Made by a program: the position numbers and the translations under genes
Notes under the pieces: model-generated
Told to the model about the DNA's origin: nothing
Database searches by the model: none
Seen by the model: the letters and a program-made list of their open reading frames with translations, nothing else
Part shown: positions 33,265-42,707 of the stretch, one piece after another
How positions within the stretch are numbered: position 1 is the stretch's first letter
How the letters are laid out: each line of letters starts with the position of its first letter
Source of the DNA: Dyadobacter jiangsuensis
GTDB lineage: Bacteria > Bacteroidota > Bacteroidia > Cytophagales > Spirosomataceae
DNA: 64,000 nucleotides
Assembly (NCBI RefSeq): GCF_003014695.1
Contig: NZ_PYAS01000007.1
Location: forward strand, 372,001-436,000
Reading direction: 5' to 3'

Positions 33265-34773
33265 TTACCACCGCTCTTCCTCAATCTCCTCGGCTATTTT
33301 CCCGTTGATATCGATCCGTGCATCGCGAAAAACGAAAACGGTCGTACCCCATTCCCTCGCGTAACGATTGGTCACAGAATCAGCAGCGAAACCGGTCTCG
33401 AACAGGGGCCCGGTTTCCTGTATTTCGGCTGCGCGCTCATGCCAGTTCTTGACGCGGATCAGATGCTTGTAATGCTTGCTCAGATCGAACCAGTTCACAT
33501 AATCCGCATTGAAAGTGACCGCCCTTACACCTTCCTTGGTGTAGTAATTGATCGCCCCGGCCTGGCCGTAATTGTCGCAGAGTACAAGCGTTGTAGCCCG
33601 GTCGGGCATAGCGGCGTAGGCGGCATCGACTTTGGCAGCCAGCTCCCGCCAGCCGAGCATATCGGCAAAATCCTGCGGTAGCTGATGGTCCTTCCCGTCC
33701 TCCCAGCGTAGCATACCCAGTTTTTGATAGGGTCCCGGGTCGGCAATAATCTGTTCCGGGGTCTTGTTCGGGAACGCCACATTGAACAGCGGAATGAATA
33801 GCGCCACGGGGATCAGTACAAATACAGCCCGCAACCAGGCCGCATTGACTTTCCCTGCAATGTAAACAGCCCCAAATGCGATGTAAATAGGGTAAATACC
33901 AATGGCATAGTAACCTTTCGCACGCAGGTACGTGAAGACGGCCAGGGTAATAATGATCGCAAAAAAGAACAACCGGTAGGGTGTAAACGGCCTGTATGCC
34001 AGCAGCCCGTAAAGCCCGGCCACGATCACAAACAAGGCACCCATGAAATAGAGCAATTGCTCTTTCAGAAAATCGGCGCGGTTCATGTTGACGAGCTGCG
34101 TTTCCGCCAGCAGTTTCATGTGGTGAAAAACGGGAAAGTTGTTCTGGTACTGCCAGATCAGGTTAGGCGAAATGAGCACCAGGGCGAGCAGCAGGGCAAA
34201 ACCAACGTGCTTGTTCAGCAGCAGGCTGCGTTGTGGCGTGAGCAGAATGGCAGGCAGCAGCCCCACGACAGCAAACACGATATTGTATTTATTCAAAAAG
34301 CCAATGCCAAATGCCATCGCGAAACCATAAAGCCACCGCCGTTTCCGGGTGCTGATATAACTGATCAGACAAAAATAGAGCGTTGTCCAGCAGAGCACAT
34401 CGACGGAATTGGGCTGAAAAAGCTGGTTCAACCGCAGCAAAGCAGAAAACAAGACGCAGGAACCGGCCAGAACACACGCAAACAAGCTCCCTCCGAGCCT
34501 TTCCACGCTCTTCCACACAACGAGGAGCGTCAGCGCCCCGAACAGTGCCGGGAAAAACCGAACGGCCCATTCCCCATTACCCAATGCACGGATTATCCAG
34601 GCGATCCACGACGTAACCGGCGGCACCGACACGAAGCCCCAGGCCAGGTGATTACCCTGGTCGAGGTGCAGGTACTCGTCACGGTGGAGGTCATAGCCCG
34701 GGATGATGAGGAAATATTGGAGCAGGAATTTGAGGGCGATAAAAATCAGCAGCAGGGCGGTTCTCTGGTTCAT
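33265..34773 (-). CDS. Membrane glycosyltransferase, GT39/ArnT-like (PMT_2)
   Basis: A 502-residue polytopic membrane protein with about ten to twelve hydrophobic segments. The N-terminal region LIIPGYDLHRDEYLHLDQGN carries the D-x-x-x-x-E/D-Y motif of the first periplasmic loop, which coordinates the lipid-linked sugar donor. VPPVTSWIAWIIRALGNGEW follows, as in the dolichol-phosphate-mannose family. The C-terminal ~150 residues are soluble and periplasmic (TTLVLCDNYGQAGAINYYTK ...). Such enzymes transfer sugars from undecaprenyl-phosphate carriers to lipid A, glycans or proteins. The acceptor cannot be read. It stands alone, 151 bp upstream of the T9SS duplicates. Confidence 0.88.
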   Translation of the reverse strand: MNQRTALLLIFIALKFLLQYFLIIPGYDLHRDEYLHLDQGNHLAWGFVSVPPVTSWIAWIIRALGNGEWAVRFFPALFGALTLLVVWKSVERLGGSLFACVLAGSCVLFSALLRLNQLFQPNSVDVLCWTTLYFCLISYISTRKRRWLYGFAMAFGIGFLNKYNIVFAVVGLLPAILLTPQRSLLLNKHVGFALLLALVLISPNLIWQYQNNFPVFHHMKLLAETQLVNMNRADFLKEQLLYFMGALFVIVAGLYGLLAYRPFTPYRLFFFAIIITLAVFTYLRAKGYYAIGIYPIYIAFGAVYIAGKVNAAWLRAVFVLIPVALFIPLFNVAFPNKTPEQIIADPGPYQKLGMLRWEDGKDHQLPQDFADMLGWRELAAKVDAAYAAMPDRATTLVLCDNYGQAGAINYYTKEGVRAVTFNADYVNWFDLSKHYKHLIRVKNWHERAAEIQETGPLFETGFAADSVTNRYAREWGTTVFVFRDARIDINGKIAEEIEEERW

Positions 34774-35015
34774 ATATGTTTGTGATGTGCCTGGAAAAGC
34801 ATGGGTAATTAAGCCATTTACTTTATTTTCTAAAACCTACTTTCACAACCGCATTGTCCGCCGGCTTCCGGCATCTGTCCGAAATCGAACATAACGCCGT
34901 CCCGACCAAAACAACAAATCATTGATTTACAATAATATATATATAAAATCCACTCATGGAACGCGTTTTTAAGCATGGGCAAATCGAGCCCTAATTGTCC
35001 TTAACCCGGCCTACC

Positions 35016-37367
35016 ATGCTTCAAAACTATTTCAACATCGCCATTCGCAGCCTGCTCAAAAACAAGCTGTTTTCTTTCATCAATATCTTCGGCCTTGCCG
35101 TGGGTATGGCTTGCAGTCTGCTGATTTGGCTGTGGGTCAAAGATGAATTATCCTTCGACCGCTTCTATCCCGGTATCTCAAATATCTATTACGTCCGTTC
35201 TGCTTATAGTGAACGCGGCCAGACCGGCGTGGGCGACGTTACACCGGGACCATGGCAGGAAGCGCTGGAAAAGAATGTAGCCGACGTCAGGGCCATTACC
35301 AAAATCACTTTTGGGCGCGAGCTGCTGGTGCAGGTAGGAGAAAAATCCACCAAAGAAACCGGTATTTACGCCACAAGCGGATTTTTTAAGGTATTCCAAA
35401 CGCCATTCATCGAAGGTACCGCCAGCAAGGCGATCGAACAGCCGACGTCCATTGCCATCTCCCGCAAAATGGCCGAAAAGTATTTCGGAAAAAGCAGCGC
35501 GGTGGGTAAAACGCTGAAACTGAACAATGCTTCGGACATGATCGTCAGCGCCGTGTTTGAAGACATTCCGCATAACTCTACCGTCCGGTTCAACTGGATC
35601 GTCAATTTCAAAGCGCAGGAGGCCGACTGGATGAAATGGTGGGGTAATTCCAGCTTCAAAACTTATGCATTGCTGGCTCCCAATGCGGACCCCGTGAAAG
35701 TCGAAAAGGTAATGCGCCAGGTGATCAAAAAAGCCGCACCGCCTCAGCTCACGTCTTTTCCGCTGCTGCAAAAAATGGCCGATACTTATCTCTACACGGA
35801 GTACGCTAACCTGAAACCCTCCGGCGGGCGAATCGAATATGTACGTATATTTTCCGTCGTGGCGGTGTTCATCCTGCTGATCGCCTGCGTGAATTTCATG
35901 AACCTCGCTACCGCCCGCTCGCTCAAACGCGCCCGGGAAGTAGGGGTTCGCAAGGTGGTGGGTGCTGAGAAAAAATTCCTCGTCATGCAATTTCTGGGCG
36001 AGTCACTGATCGTCAGCACGCTGGCTTCGATATTGGCGACATTACTGGTGTTGCTCGTGCTCCCGGTATTCAACACGATTGTGATGAAAAGCATCGAGCT
36101 CCATTGGAGCGACCCGTTCCTCTGGGGTGCCATCATCGGGTTGACGCTCATTACCGGCATCGTAGCGGGCAGCTACCCTGCGCTATACCTCTCGGCTATG
36201 CAGCCGGTACGGATCCTGAAAGGCAAAATGACCTTTTCGAACGGCAGCCTCCATTTGCGGAAAGGGCTGGTCGTATTTCAGTTCGGCCTCTCCATTTTCC
36301 TGATCGTCGGCACGTTGGTCATTGGCAATCAAATGGATTACATTCAGAACAAACGGCTTGGCCTCGATCAGGAGAATGTCGTGTACCTCCCGCTGGAAGG
36401 AGAGCTGGGCAACCGGCTGGAACCCTTCCTCCAGGAAATTCTTGCATCACCTACCGTATCAGCCGCCACCACGGTGGGGGAAATCCCGACCAATATCTAC
36501 GGCAACTCGGGCGATCTCGACTGGACCGGCCGCGACCCGGCCGTCGACAATACCGTATATGCCACTTTTGTGGGTTACGATTTTGCCAAAACCATGAACA
36601 TCAGCATGGCCGGAGGGCGCGATTTCTCCAAAGAATTCGCCGCGGACACCACCAATTACATCATCAACGAGGCCGCAGCCCGCATGATGAAAATGCAGGA
36701 TCCCGTGGGAAAGCAAGTGAAATTCTGGATGGGTAAAGGCACCATTGTAGGAGTCATGAAAGACTTTCATATTACCTCTTTCCATACCGCGATCAAGCCG
36801 CTGATCCTGGTCCACTACAAAGGGCTCAATACCGAGCATATGATGATCCGCATCAAAGCCGGCCAGACCTCCCGCGCGCTGGCGCATATCGAGCGGGTAA
36901 CGCACGCATTCAACCCGAACTATCCTTTCACGTACCATTTCCTGGACGAGTCTTTCGAGAACATGTATCGCTCCGAGCTGATCGTGAGCACGCTTATCCG
37001 CTATTTCGGGATTATGGCCATTGTAATCTCCTGCCTTGGGTTACTCGGCCTGGCTGCATTCACGGCCGAGCAGCGCACCAAAGAAATCGGTATCAGAAAG
37101 GTGCTTGGTGCTAATGTCGCCAGTGTGGTAACACTTTTGTCCCGGGACTTCATCAAATTGGTGTTAATCGCTATCGTGCTGGCCACGCCGCCGGCCTGGT
37201 ATGTAATGGATCGCTGGCTCAACGACTTTGCCTACCACACCGAGCTTTCCTGGCAGATATTCCTGCTGGCCGGGCTGATCGCCACCGGCATTGCATTGCT
37301 CACAGTGAGCTTTCAGAGTATCAAAGCGGCACTGACTGACCCCGTCAAATCGCTCAAAACCGAATAA
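35016..37367 (+). CDS. ABC transporter permease of MacB/FtsX type
   Basis: A 783-residue inner-membrane protein starting at the ATG at 35016. It carries two MacB_PCD-FtsX units. MLQNYFNIAIRSLLKNKLFS and FINIFGLAVGMACSLLIWLW form the first TM. A large periplasmic domain and three TMs follow, with RVARSLKRAREVGVRKVVGA-type coupling helices (here ATARSLKRAREVGVRKVVGA). The second unit has AAFTAEQRTKEIGIRKVLGA. No ATPase gene lies beside it. In Bacteroidota such permeases are often encoded away from their ATPase and act in export of, or signalling by, antimicrobial compounds. The 242 bp upstream are A/T rich without a clear promoter consensus. Confidence 0.9.
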   Translation: MLQNYFNIAIRSLLKNKLFSFINIFGLAVGMACSLLIWLWVKDELSFDRFYPGISNIYYVRSAYSERGQTGVGDVTPGPWQEALEKNVADVRAITKITFGRELLVQVGEKSTKETGIYATSGFFKVFQTPFIEGTASKAIEQPTSIAISRKMAEKYFGKSSAVGKTLKLNNASDMIVSAVFEDIPHNSTVRFNWIVNFKAQEADWMKWWGNSSFKTYALLAPNADPVKVEKVMRQVIKKAAPPQLTSFPLLQKMADTYLYTEYANLKPSGGRIEYVRIFSVVAVFILLIACVNFMNLATARSLKRAREVGVRKVVGAEKKFLVMQFLGESLIVSTLASILATLLVLLVLPVFNTIVMKSIELHWSDPFLWGAIIGLTLITGIVAGSYPALYLSAMQPVRILKGKMTFSNGSLHLRKGLVVFQFGLSIFLIVGTLVIGNQMDYIQNKRLGLDQENVVYLPLEGELGNRLEPFLQEILASPTVSAATTVGEIPTNIYGNSGDLDWTGRDPAVDNTVYATFVGYDFAKTMNISMAGGRDFSKEFAADTTNYIINEAAARMMKMQDPVGKQVKFWMGKGTIVGVMKDFHITSFHTAIKPLILVHYKGLNTEHMMIRIKAGQTSRALAHIERVTHAFNPNYPFTYHFLDESFENMYRSELIVSTLIRYFGIMAIVISCLGLLGLAAFTAEQRTKEIGIRKVLGANVASVVTLLSRDFIKLVLIAIVLATPPAWYVMDRWLNDFAYHTELSWQIFLLAGLIATGIALLTVSFQSIKAALTDPVKSLKTE

Positions 37368-37370
37368 AAA

Positions 37371-37399
37371 ATAAAGGCGGTCCGGAAAGCCGGACCGCC
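37371..37399 (-). terminator. Strong terminator between convergent genes
   Basis: GGCGGTCCGG (37376-37385) and CCGGACCGCC (37390-37399) form a perfect 10-bp stem with an AAAG loop. Reading on the minus strand it is followed by TTTATTTTTTATT. It therefore ends the ThuA-domain gene and may also stop the permease transcript. Confidence 0.8.
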
Positions 37400-37427
37400 A
37401 AACACAAATCAATACCACCCTACAACG

Positions 37428-40400
37428 CTATTGCGCTGCAGACGCCAGCACTGCCTGTGCACTCATAACAACCATCAGACTGCCGGAAGATTTCGAAGGG
37501 TTTACAAAAATCATATACACATCATGCGGCTTGCCGTCCGCTGCCGGTAGTTTCACCGGAATATCCAGGGTCGATGGCTTGAAATCCAGCTTGTCCGACG
37601 GTTCCAGGAACGCCGATTCTCCTATTACCTTGCCGGTAGGGCTGTCGAGGCGCAGTTCTACCTTCCCACCCGACGCATTCAGCTGCGGTTTCGGTGCCAT
37701 AGCCATCACGCGGAAAGCCGAAACGCCGTTCAGATCAACCTGCTTCAAGCCCATGTAAGCGCCCGTTTTCGAAGGAATAGCAAGGTTATTACCGCCGTAG
37801 GACATTTTATTGACATTATCATACACATCGAAACCATGCACATCCAGGTTCGAGTTACGCAAAACGAACGTCTGCTCGGAACGTAGCGCAGGCAGGCCTT
37901 TCGCGCCCTTGTCCTCGTACGCGGCGCGTACTACGAACACCCCCTTGCCTTTGTCGCCATTGGGCAATGCGGCGGTATAGCTGCCTTTTACGGGCAAGGC
38001 GGCATTCGCTGCGGCATCTCCCGAAAGGTTCAGGATGTATTTAACCATTTCCGAAGCGTCCGCCGCCGACAGCTGCGGGTGTGCCGCCATCGCCGTTTCG
38101 CCCCAAACGCCGCCACCACCGTTGATCACCTTCTTGGTAAGCGTTTCCACTGCCGAGCTGTTGCCTTTATATTTACGGGCCACATCGGTGTAGGCCGGGC
38201 CTATCGACTTCTTACTAATCGCGTGACAGGCCTTGCAATCACTCGCTTCGATCAGTTTTTTTCCCGTAGCGAATGCTGCGGCTGCGTCGGCAGAGCGGTG
38301 TCCCTGCGCAATAGCCACTTTATCGAAGCCTTCGGGCAGATAATCGATATTAACCGCTACGCGATCTTCGTCGATACCGCTGCCCAATGTTCCATCTTCC
38401 TTATCCTTCACTTTCACATCATACTGGAATGGCTTGCCCGGCACGAAGAAAGACTTGTTCGCACCTGGCATATCCAGGCTCAGCACCGGCGCTTCATTGC
38501 CGACGGTCACATCGACCGATTGCGTCGAAATACCGCCTTTACCGTCGTTCACGGTCAATGTCGCTTTGTAAAGTCCTGTTTTAGCGAGCGTCAGCTGTGC
38601 ATCCTGGGTATTGATGGTTTTGGTAAAACCGTTTTTGGAAGTGATTTTCCATGAATAGGTCAATGCATCCCCATCGGCATCGTCGGTACCGGCCGCTGTA
38701 AGTTTCAATGCGAGTGGTGCCGAACCGCCCTGTTTGTTGGCAGCCATTTCGATCTTCGGCTTGCGGTTACCGCCATTGTATTCGATGCGGATCAGGCGGG
38801 CGTCGTCGTTGGCGGAAAACCAGCCCGAGCCGTATTCGAGCATATACAGGTCCCCGTTTTGTGCAAATTCCATATCCATTGGATTCGAGAACTTGTAGCT
38901 GGGCATAAAGCGCTCCATCGATGCGTAATTACCTTCCTTATCCATGGAAACGGCCATAATCCAGCCGCGCATCCATTCGTACGCGAGCAGTTTGCCGTTA
39001 TAGTAGGCAGGAAAAGCCCCCGACGCATTCTTGAAATCGTCCGAATAAAACACCGGACCGGCCATCGCGTTACGTCCACCCGCACCCACGAGCGGGAACT
39101 CCGGCGAAGCGTCGTAGGGATACCAGATAAATGCCTTCTGTGCGGGAGGCAACACTTTCAAACCGGTATTGCTGGGGGAATTGTTGGTCGGTGCAGCCAC
39201 GTCCCATTTCTCACCCGACTGGCTGGCCGTGAAATCGTACTTGTTATAAGCCTTGTTATCCCCCACGAAATGCGGCCAGCCGAAATTCCCCGGCTTCCGG
39301 GCCTGCCCTACCTCGTCGTGACCAGCGGGGCCGCGGTTGGCATCCGGTTTGGCGGCATCAGGCCCCACCTCTCCCCAATATACGTACCCTGTGTGCTGAT
39401 CCACCGAAATGCGGAACGGGTTGCGGTGGCCCATGGTGTAAATTTCCGGGCGTGTTTGCGCGGTGCCCTTCGGGAAAAGGTTGCCTTCAGGAATCGTGTA
39501 CGTTCCGTCCGCTTGCGGTTTGATACGGATAATCTTGCCACGTAAGTCGTTGGTGTTCGCCGATGATTTCTGTGCGTCCCAAGCTTCGCGCCCAGCGCGT
39601 TCGTCGCTCGGGCTGTAACCGTTGGAGCCGTGTGGATTGGTATTATCGCCGGTCGACAGGTACAGGTTACCATCCTTGTCCCAGGCAATGGAGCCGGCGG
39701 TATGGCAGCATTCCTCGCGCTGTGTAGGAATATCGAGCAATATTTTCCGCGAAGCCAAGTCCAGTTCGTCGCCTTTCAGCTCAAAACGCGCGAGTACGTT
39801 CTTGGATTCGTTCGGGTCGGAGTAATAGAGGTAGATCCAGTGATTTTGTGCAAAATTCGGGTCTTTGTTCAACCCCAGCAAACCATCCTCTCCCATCGAT
39901 TCCTTGCCTTCCTTGCTCACATATTTCGTACTTACAGGCACTTTGGCAATGGTTTTGAGTTCTTTGGTTTTGATATTGTAAAGCAGTACTTCACCCTTCC
40001 GTTGGATAAACAGGATCCGGCCGTCGCCGAGCACGCTCAATTCCATGGGTTCGTCCAGTTTTTCGGCCAGTATTACTTTCGAAAACCGGTTTTCTTCGGG
40101 ACGCGCTTTCGCAAAATCGAGTGGCTTGGGTGTGTCGCCGCCTGTCGTATAGCGAATACCCGCCCAAAGGTGGTTCAGGAAAAGCGGCTCTTCGAAAGTC
40201 TCGTCGGTATGCCCCATTGCCGTATAAAACGACCGGCCGCCGTCGAACTCCTGGTACCAGCTCATCGGGTGAAAGTCCGGGTTTTTACCGCCGGTATAGC
40301 TTTTCTCGTCGATTTTCAGGACGACATTAATTTTTGGGGAGATATTCTTGAAACTGTAAAATTCGTCGCTCCGCTCAAACTCGTCGGGCATTCCCTGGGT

Positions 40401-40868
40401 AGCCCAGTGATTTTTCTGGGTCACGATAAACTTCCCTTTCTGCACATTGTTGGGCATCGGGTGGTCCAGAAACCATGCACCGGCCAAGGCGCCGTACCAG
40501 GGCCATTCGTATTCCGTATCCGTGGCCGCGTGGATGCCCACATAGCCGCCGCCGGCCTGAATATACCGCTCAAATGCACTTTGCTGCTCTGCATCGAGGA
40601 TATCCCCGGTGGTATTCAGGAAGATCACCGAGTTATACTTTTTCAGGTTGCTTTCCTTAAACTGTGCGGCATCCTCCGTGAAGCTGACGCCAAAACCTTT
40701 GTCGGTCGCCATTTTGCCCAATGCCTTTTTCCCGGCCTCGATCGACGGGTGCCTGAATGCCGCAGTCTTGCTGAAAACCAGCACCTGCATTTTGGGCGCC
40801 TGCGCCATTGCGTGACCGACGAGGAGCCATGCACAGCCAAGCAGTACTCCCTGTAATTTTTTCTTCAT
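37428..40868 (-). CDS. ThuA / PQQ-dependent sugar dehydrogenase-like / PKD / cytochrome c fusion protein
   Basis: A 1146-residue exported multidomain protein with signal peptide (LLGCAWLLVGHAMAQ). The ThuA domain spans ~25-245 (QVLVFSKTAAFRHPSIEAGK, YVGIHAATDTEYEWPWYGAL). A GSDH/sorbosone-dehydrogenase beta-propeller covers ~265-700 (EDGLLGLNKDPNFAQNHWIY, MGHRNPFRISVDQHTGYVYW). A PKD domain (~720-800) and a mono-haem cytochrome c follow, with C878-K-A-C881-H882 and a candidate axial Met in GETAMAAHP. A beta-rich C-terminal domain closes the chain (KVELRLDSPTGKVIGESAF). Periplasmic oxidation of a sugar with electrons passed to the attached haem is a reasonable reading. It is divergent from an NrtR-like regulator. 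Confidence 0.88.
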   Translation of the reverse strand: MKKKLQGVLLGCAWLLVGHAMAQAPKMQVLVFSKTAAFRHPSIEAGKKALGKMATDKGFGVSFTEDAAQFKESNLKKYNSVIFLNTTGDILDAEQQSAFERYIQAGGGYVGIHAATDTEYEWPWYGALAGAWFLDHPMPNNVQKGKFIVTQKNHWATQGMPDEFERSDEFYSFKNISPKINVVLKIDEKSYTGGKNPDFHPMSWYQEFDGGRSFYTAMGHTDETFEEPLFLNHLWAGIRYTTGGDTPKPLDFAKARPEENRFSKVILAEKLDEPMELSVLGDGRILFIQRKGEVLLYNIKTKELKTIAKVPVSTKYVSKEGKESMGEDGLLGLNKDPNFAQNHWIYLYYSDPNESKNVLARFELKGDELDLASRKILLDIPTQREECCHTAGSIAWDKDGNLYLSTGDNTNPHGSNGYSPSDERAGREAWDAQKSSANTNDLRGKIIRIKPQADGTYTIPEGNLFPKGTAQTRPEIYTMGHRNPFRISVDQHTGYVYWGEVGPDAAKPDANRGPAGHDEVGQARKPGNFGWPHFVGDNKAYNKYDFTASQSGEKWDVAAPTNNSPSNTGLKVLPPAQKAFIWYPYDASPEFPLVGAGGRNAMAGPVFYSDDFKNASGAFPAYYNGKLLAYEWMRGWIMAVSMDKEGNYASMERFMPSYKFSNPMDMEFAQNGDLYMLEYGSGWFSANDDARLIRIEYNGGNRKPKIEMAANKQGGSAPLALKLTAAGTDDADGDALTYSWKITSKNGFTKTINTQDAQLTLAKTGLYKATLTVNDGKGGISTQSVDVTVGNEAPVLSLDMPGANKSFFVPGKPFQYDVKVKDKEDGTLGSGIDEDRVAVNIDYLPEGFDKVAIAQGHRSADAAAAFATGKKLIEASDCKACHAISKKSIGPAYTDVARKYKGNSSAVETLTKKVINGGGGVWGETAMAAHPQLSAADASEMVKYILNLSGDAAANAALPVKGSYTAALPNGDKGKGVFVVRAAYEDKGAKGLPALRSEQTFVLRNSNLDVHGFDVYDNVNKMSYGGNNLAIPSKTGAYMGLKQVDLNGVSAFRVMAMAPKPQLNASGGKVELRLDSPTGKVIGESAFLEPSDKLDFKPSTLDIPVKLPAADGKPHDVYMIFVNPSKSSGSLMVVMSAQAVLASAAQ

Positions 40869-40897
40869 CTGGTTAGGTCGTTTGAATTAGTGACCAT

Positions 40898-40905
40898 CAA
40901 ATGTA
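40898..40905 (-). promoter_or_regulatory. -7 element of the ThuA fusion gene
   Basis: The minus strand reads TACATTTG, an exact TAnnTTTG, 30 bp upstream of the start codon at 40868. The palindrome at 40919-40941 lies directly upstream of it. Confidence 0.5.
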
Positions 40906-40918
40906 CAGTAAAAAGCAC

Positions 40919-40941
40919 TATTGTCTATCTTTAAGACAATA
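40919..40941. promoter_or_regulatory. Candidate operator for the NrtR-like regulator
   Basis: TATTGTCT (40919-40926) and AGACAATA (40934-40941) are perfect 8-bp arms around ATCTTTA. The element lies between the divergent ThuA fusion and Nudix-regulator genes, at the -33 region of the former. Confidence 0.55.
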
Positions 40942-41154
40942 AATTTTATTCTATTAATTATTTCAACAATGCAATAAATAGCCTTACCAACGTCTATGGG
41001 CGTATTCCGTTAAAGAGCCTGGAAAATGTTTCCGCCGGCAACTTTGGGCGGGAAAGCCGTATCAGCGATATTGCCGGGCTAAAACCGGGCAGCGTTTCCA
41101 AACCAACTATTTCATAGCGACAATTTCACAGCGACATTCCTAAGCCATTACCAC

Positions 41155-41907
41155 ATGAGGGACATCCATTCACCGAGCGAGCAGAACTACATCCAGCAAC
41201 TTTCCATCGACTGCGTCATTTTAGGCTATCAGGATTCGCAACTCAGCGTGTTGGTGCCCAAACTGAACTTCCGGGGCGATTTCTGGGCTTTGCCGAGCGG
41301 TTTTATTTACCAGAACGAAGGAATTGACCAGGCTGCCCGCCGGATATTGGAGGGACGCACGGGCATCAAGGATATTTACCTGGAACAGTTCAGGGTGTTC
41401 GGAGACGCTCCACGGTCGAATATCCGCTTCCTCGAAAGGCTGATCGAGCTGAACAAAGATACGCTGGGCGACAAGCAGTTCGACCGGAAGGAATTCGACT
41501 GGATTACCCGGCGGTTTGTTTCGATCGGATATTACGCGCTGGTGGACATTAACAAAGTAGTGCCCCGGAAAACCGAGCTCGACGAGTCCATCGACTGGTA
41601 TCCGGTGCGGGATTTGCCGCCGATGATCATGGACCATCACGAAATGGTCAAATGCGCATTGGAAACCTTGCAGCTGAACCTCGATCAGAAGCTCATCGCA
41701 TTCAACCTACTCCCCGAGACTTTCACCATGCGGGAAGTGCAGGAGCTTTACGAATCCATTTTCGACCGCGCTTTTGCCCGCAACAACTTTCAGAAAAAAA
41801 TTCTCGACCTGAATGTGCTCGAACGGCTGGAAAAGAAGTTCACCGGGGCTGCCAACAAGGCGCCGTTCCTGTACCGGTTCCGGAATGAGGGTATGCAGGC
41901 AGGGTAA
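41155..41907 (+). CDS. NrtR-like transcriptional regulator (Nudix domain plus winged helix)
   Basis: A 250-residue cytosolic protein. The N-terminal ~150 residues are a Nudix fold (CVILGYQDSQLSVLVPKLNF, GDFWALPSGFIYQNEGIDQA, ARRILEGRTGI). The Nudix box is incomplete: the catalytic glutamates of R-E-x-x-E-E are not retained, so it should bind rather than cleave. The C-terminal winged helix reads KLIAFNLLPETFTMREVQEL, YESIFDRAFARNNFQKKILD and ERLEKKF. In Bacteroidota, NrtR paralogues such as AraR sense sugars rather than ADP-ribose. Here the divergent ThuA/sugar-dehydrogenase gene and the palindrome between them suggest a sugar-responsive repressor. Confidence 0.85.
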   Translation: MRDIHSPSEQNYIQQLSIDCVILGYQDSQLSVLVPKLNFRGDFWALPSGFIYQNEGIDQAARRILEGRTGIKDIYLEQFRVFGDAPRSNIRFLERLIELNKDTLGDKQFDRKEFDWITRRFVSIGYYALVDINKVVPRKTELDESIDWYPVRDLPPMIMDHHEMVKCALETLQLNLDQKLIAFNLLPETFTMREVQELYESIFDRAFARNNFQKKILDLNVLERLEKKFTGAANKAPFLYRFRNEGMQAG

Positions 41908-42014
41908 TTGCAGACGCTGTGGCTGCAAAGCTACAAACGGGTCGGCGGAGAGCCACTGCAAAACATCCGCGGTGGGTGAATCTTTGCATTGTGAAAACAG
42001 ATCGCCCCGTGAAA

Positions 42015-42653
42015 ATGAAACCAGAAAGCACCCTGAAAGTATTAGTATTCGATTTACATCCTATTTCGCGTAAAGGGATCCGGCTCATGCTCGATACCAT
42101 GGAGCTGCGCATGAAAGTGACCGAAGCCTCCCGTGAGCGCCAGTTTTACAAATTAGCCACTTCGCAACGCTTCGACCTCGTGGTACTGAGCGTCAATGAC
42201 GTCGACAGCCTCAACAACGAAGCCATCTCACCGATCCTTTCGAAAACCGCGGTACTTTACACCGAAGAAGGTGCCGAAAACGCAATGGACCTCATGGCAC
42301 TCGGCGGCGGTGCATGCATGTCGAAAAAATGTAACGATGCCGCATTGAAGGAGGGCATTTCGGCCGTGCTGCAACAGCGCCGCTATGTGTGTGCCACCAC
42401 GCAAGCGCATGTGAACGCGGAGTACTGGCGGTTCAGGGCTATCCGGAACGGCGCCGGCGCTTACCGCCCGCGCGTACGCCAGCTCACCAGCCGCGAATCG
42501 GAAGTAGCATCGTTACTTAAAAACGGTCTGAAAACCGGCGAGATCGCCGACCGCCTTCAGATCCAGCACAGCACCGTGAGCACCCTGAAAGCCCGTGCAT
42601 TCCGCAAGCTTTCGGTCACCAATCTGGTGCAAGCCATTCAGACTCTGGACTAA
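42015..42653 (+). CDS. LuxR-type regulator with pseudo-receiver (Asp to Ser)
   Basis: A 212-residue protein from the ATG at 42015. The receiver fold is recognisable (LKVLVFDLHPISRKGIRLML, FDLVVLSVNDVD, GGGACMSKKC). Ser59 replaces the phospho-acceptor Asp, and one of the two acidic residues after beta-1 is absent. The C-terminal LuxR HTH is intact: LTSRESEVASLLKNGLKTGE, then IADRLQIQHSTVSTLKARAF and RKLSVTNL. It is one of two adjacent paralogues with lost phosphorylation sites, followed by a canonical response regulator and a histidine kinase on the opposite strand. Control by phosphate is unlikely; partner binding or dimer exchange is a possibility. Confidence 0.85.
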   Translation: MKPESTLKVLVFDLHPISRKGIRLMLDTMELRMKVTEASRERQFYKLATSQRFDLVVLSVNDVDSLNNEAISPILSKTAVLYTEEGAENAMDLMALGGGACMSKKCNDAALKEGISAVLQQRRYVCATTQAHVNAEYWRFRAIRNGAGAYRPRVRQLTSRESEVASLLKNGLKTGEIADRLQIQHSTVSTLKARAFRKLSVTNLVQAIQTLD

Positions 42654-42707
42654 CGTATATCAAACACCGGGTTACCGGCACGCATTTCGCAGACACGCCT
42701 CACTATC

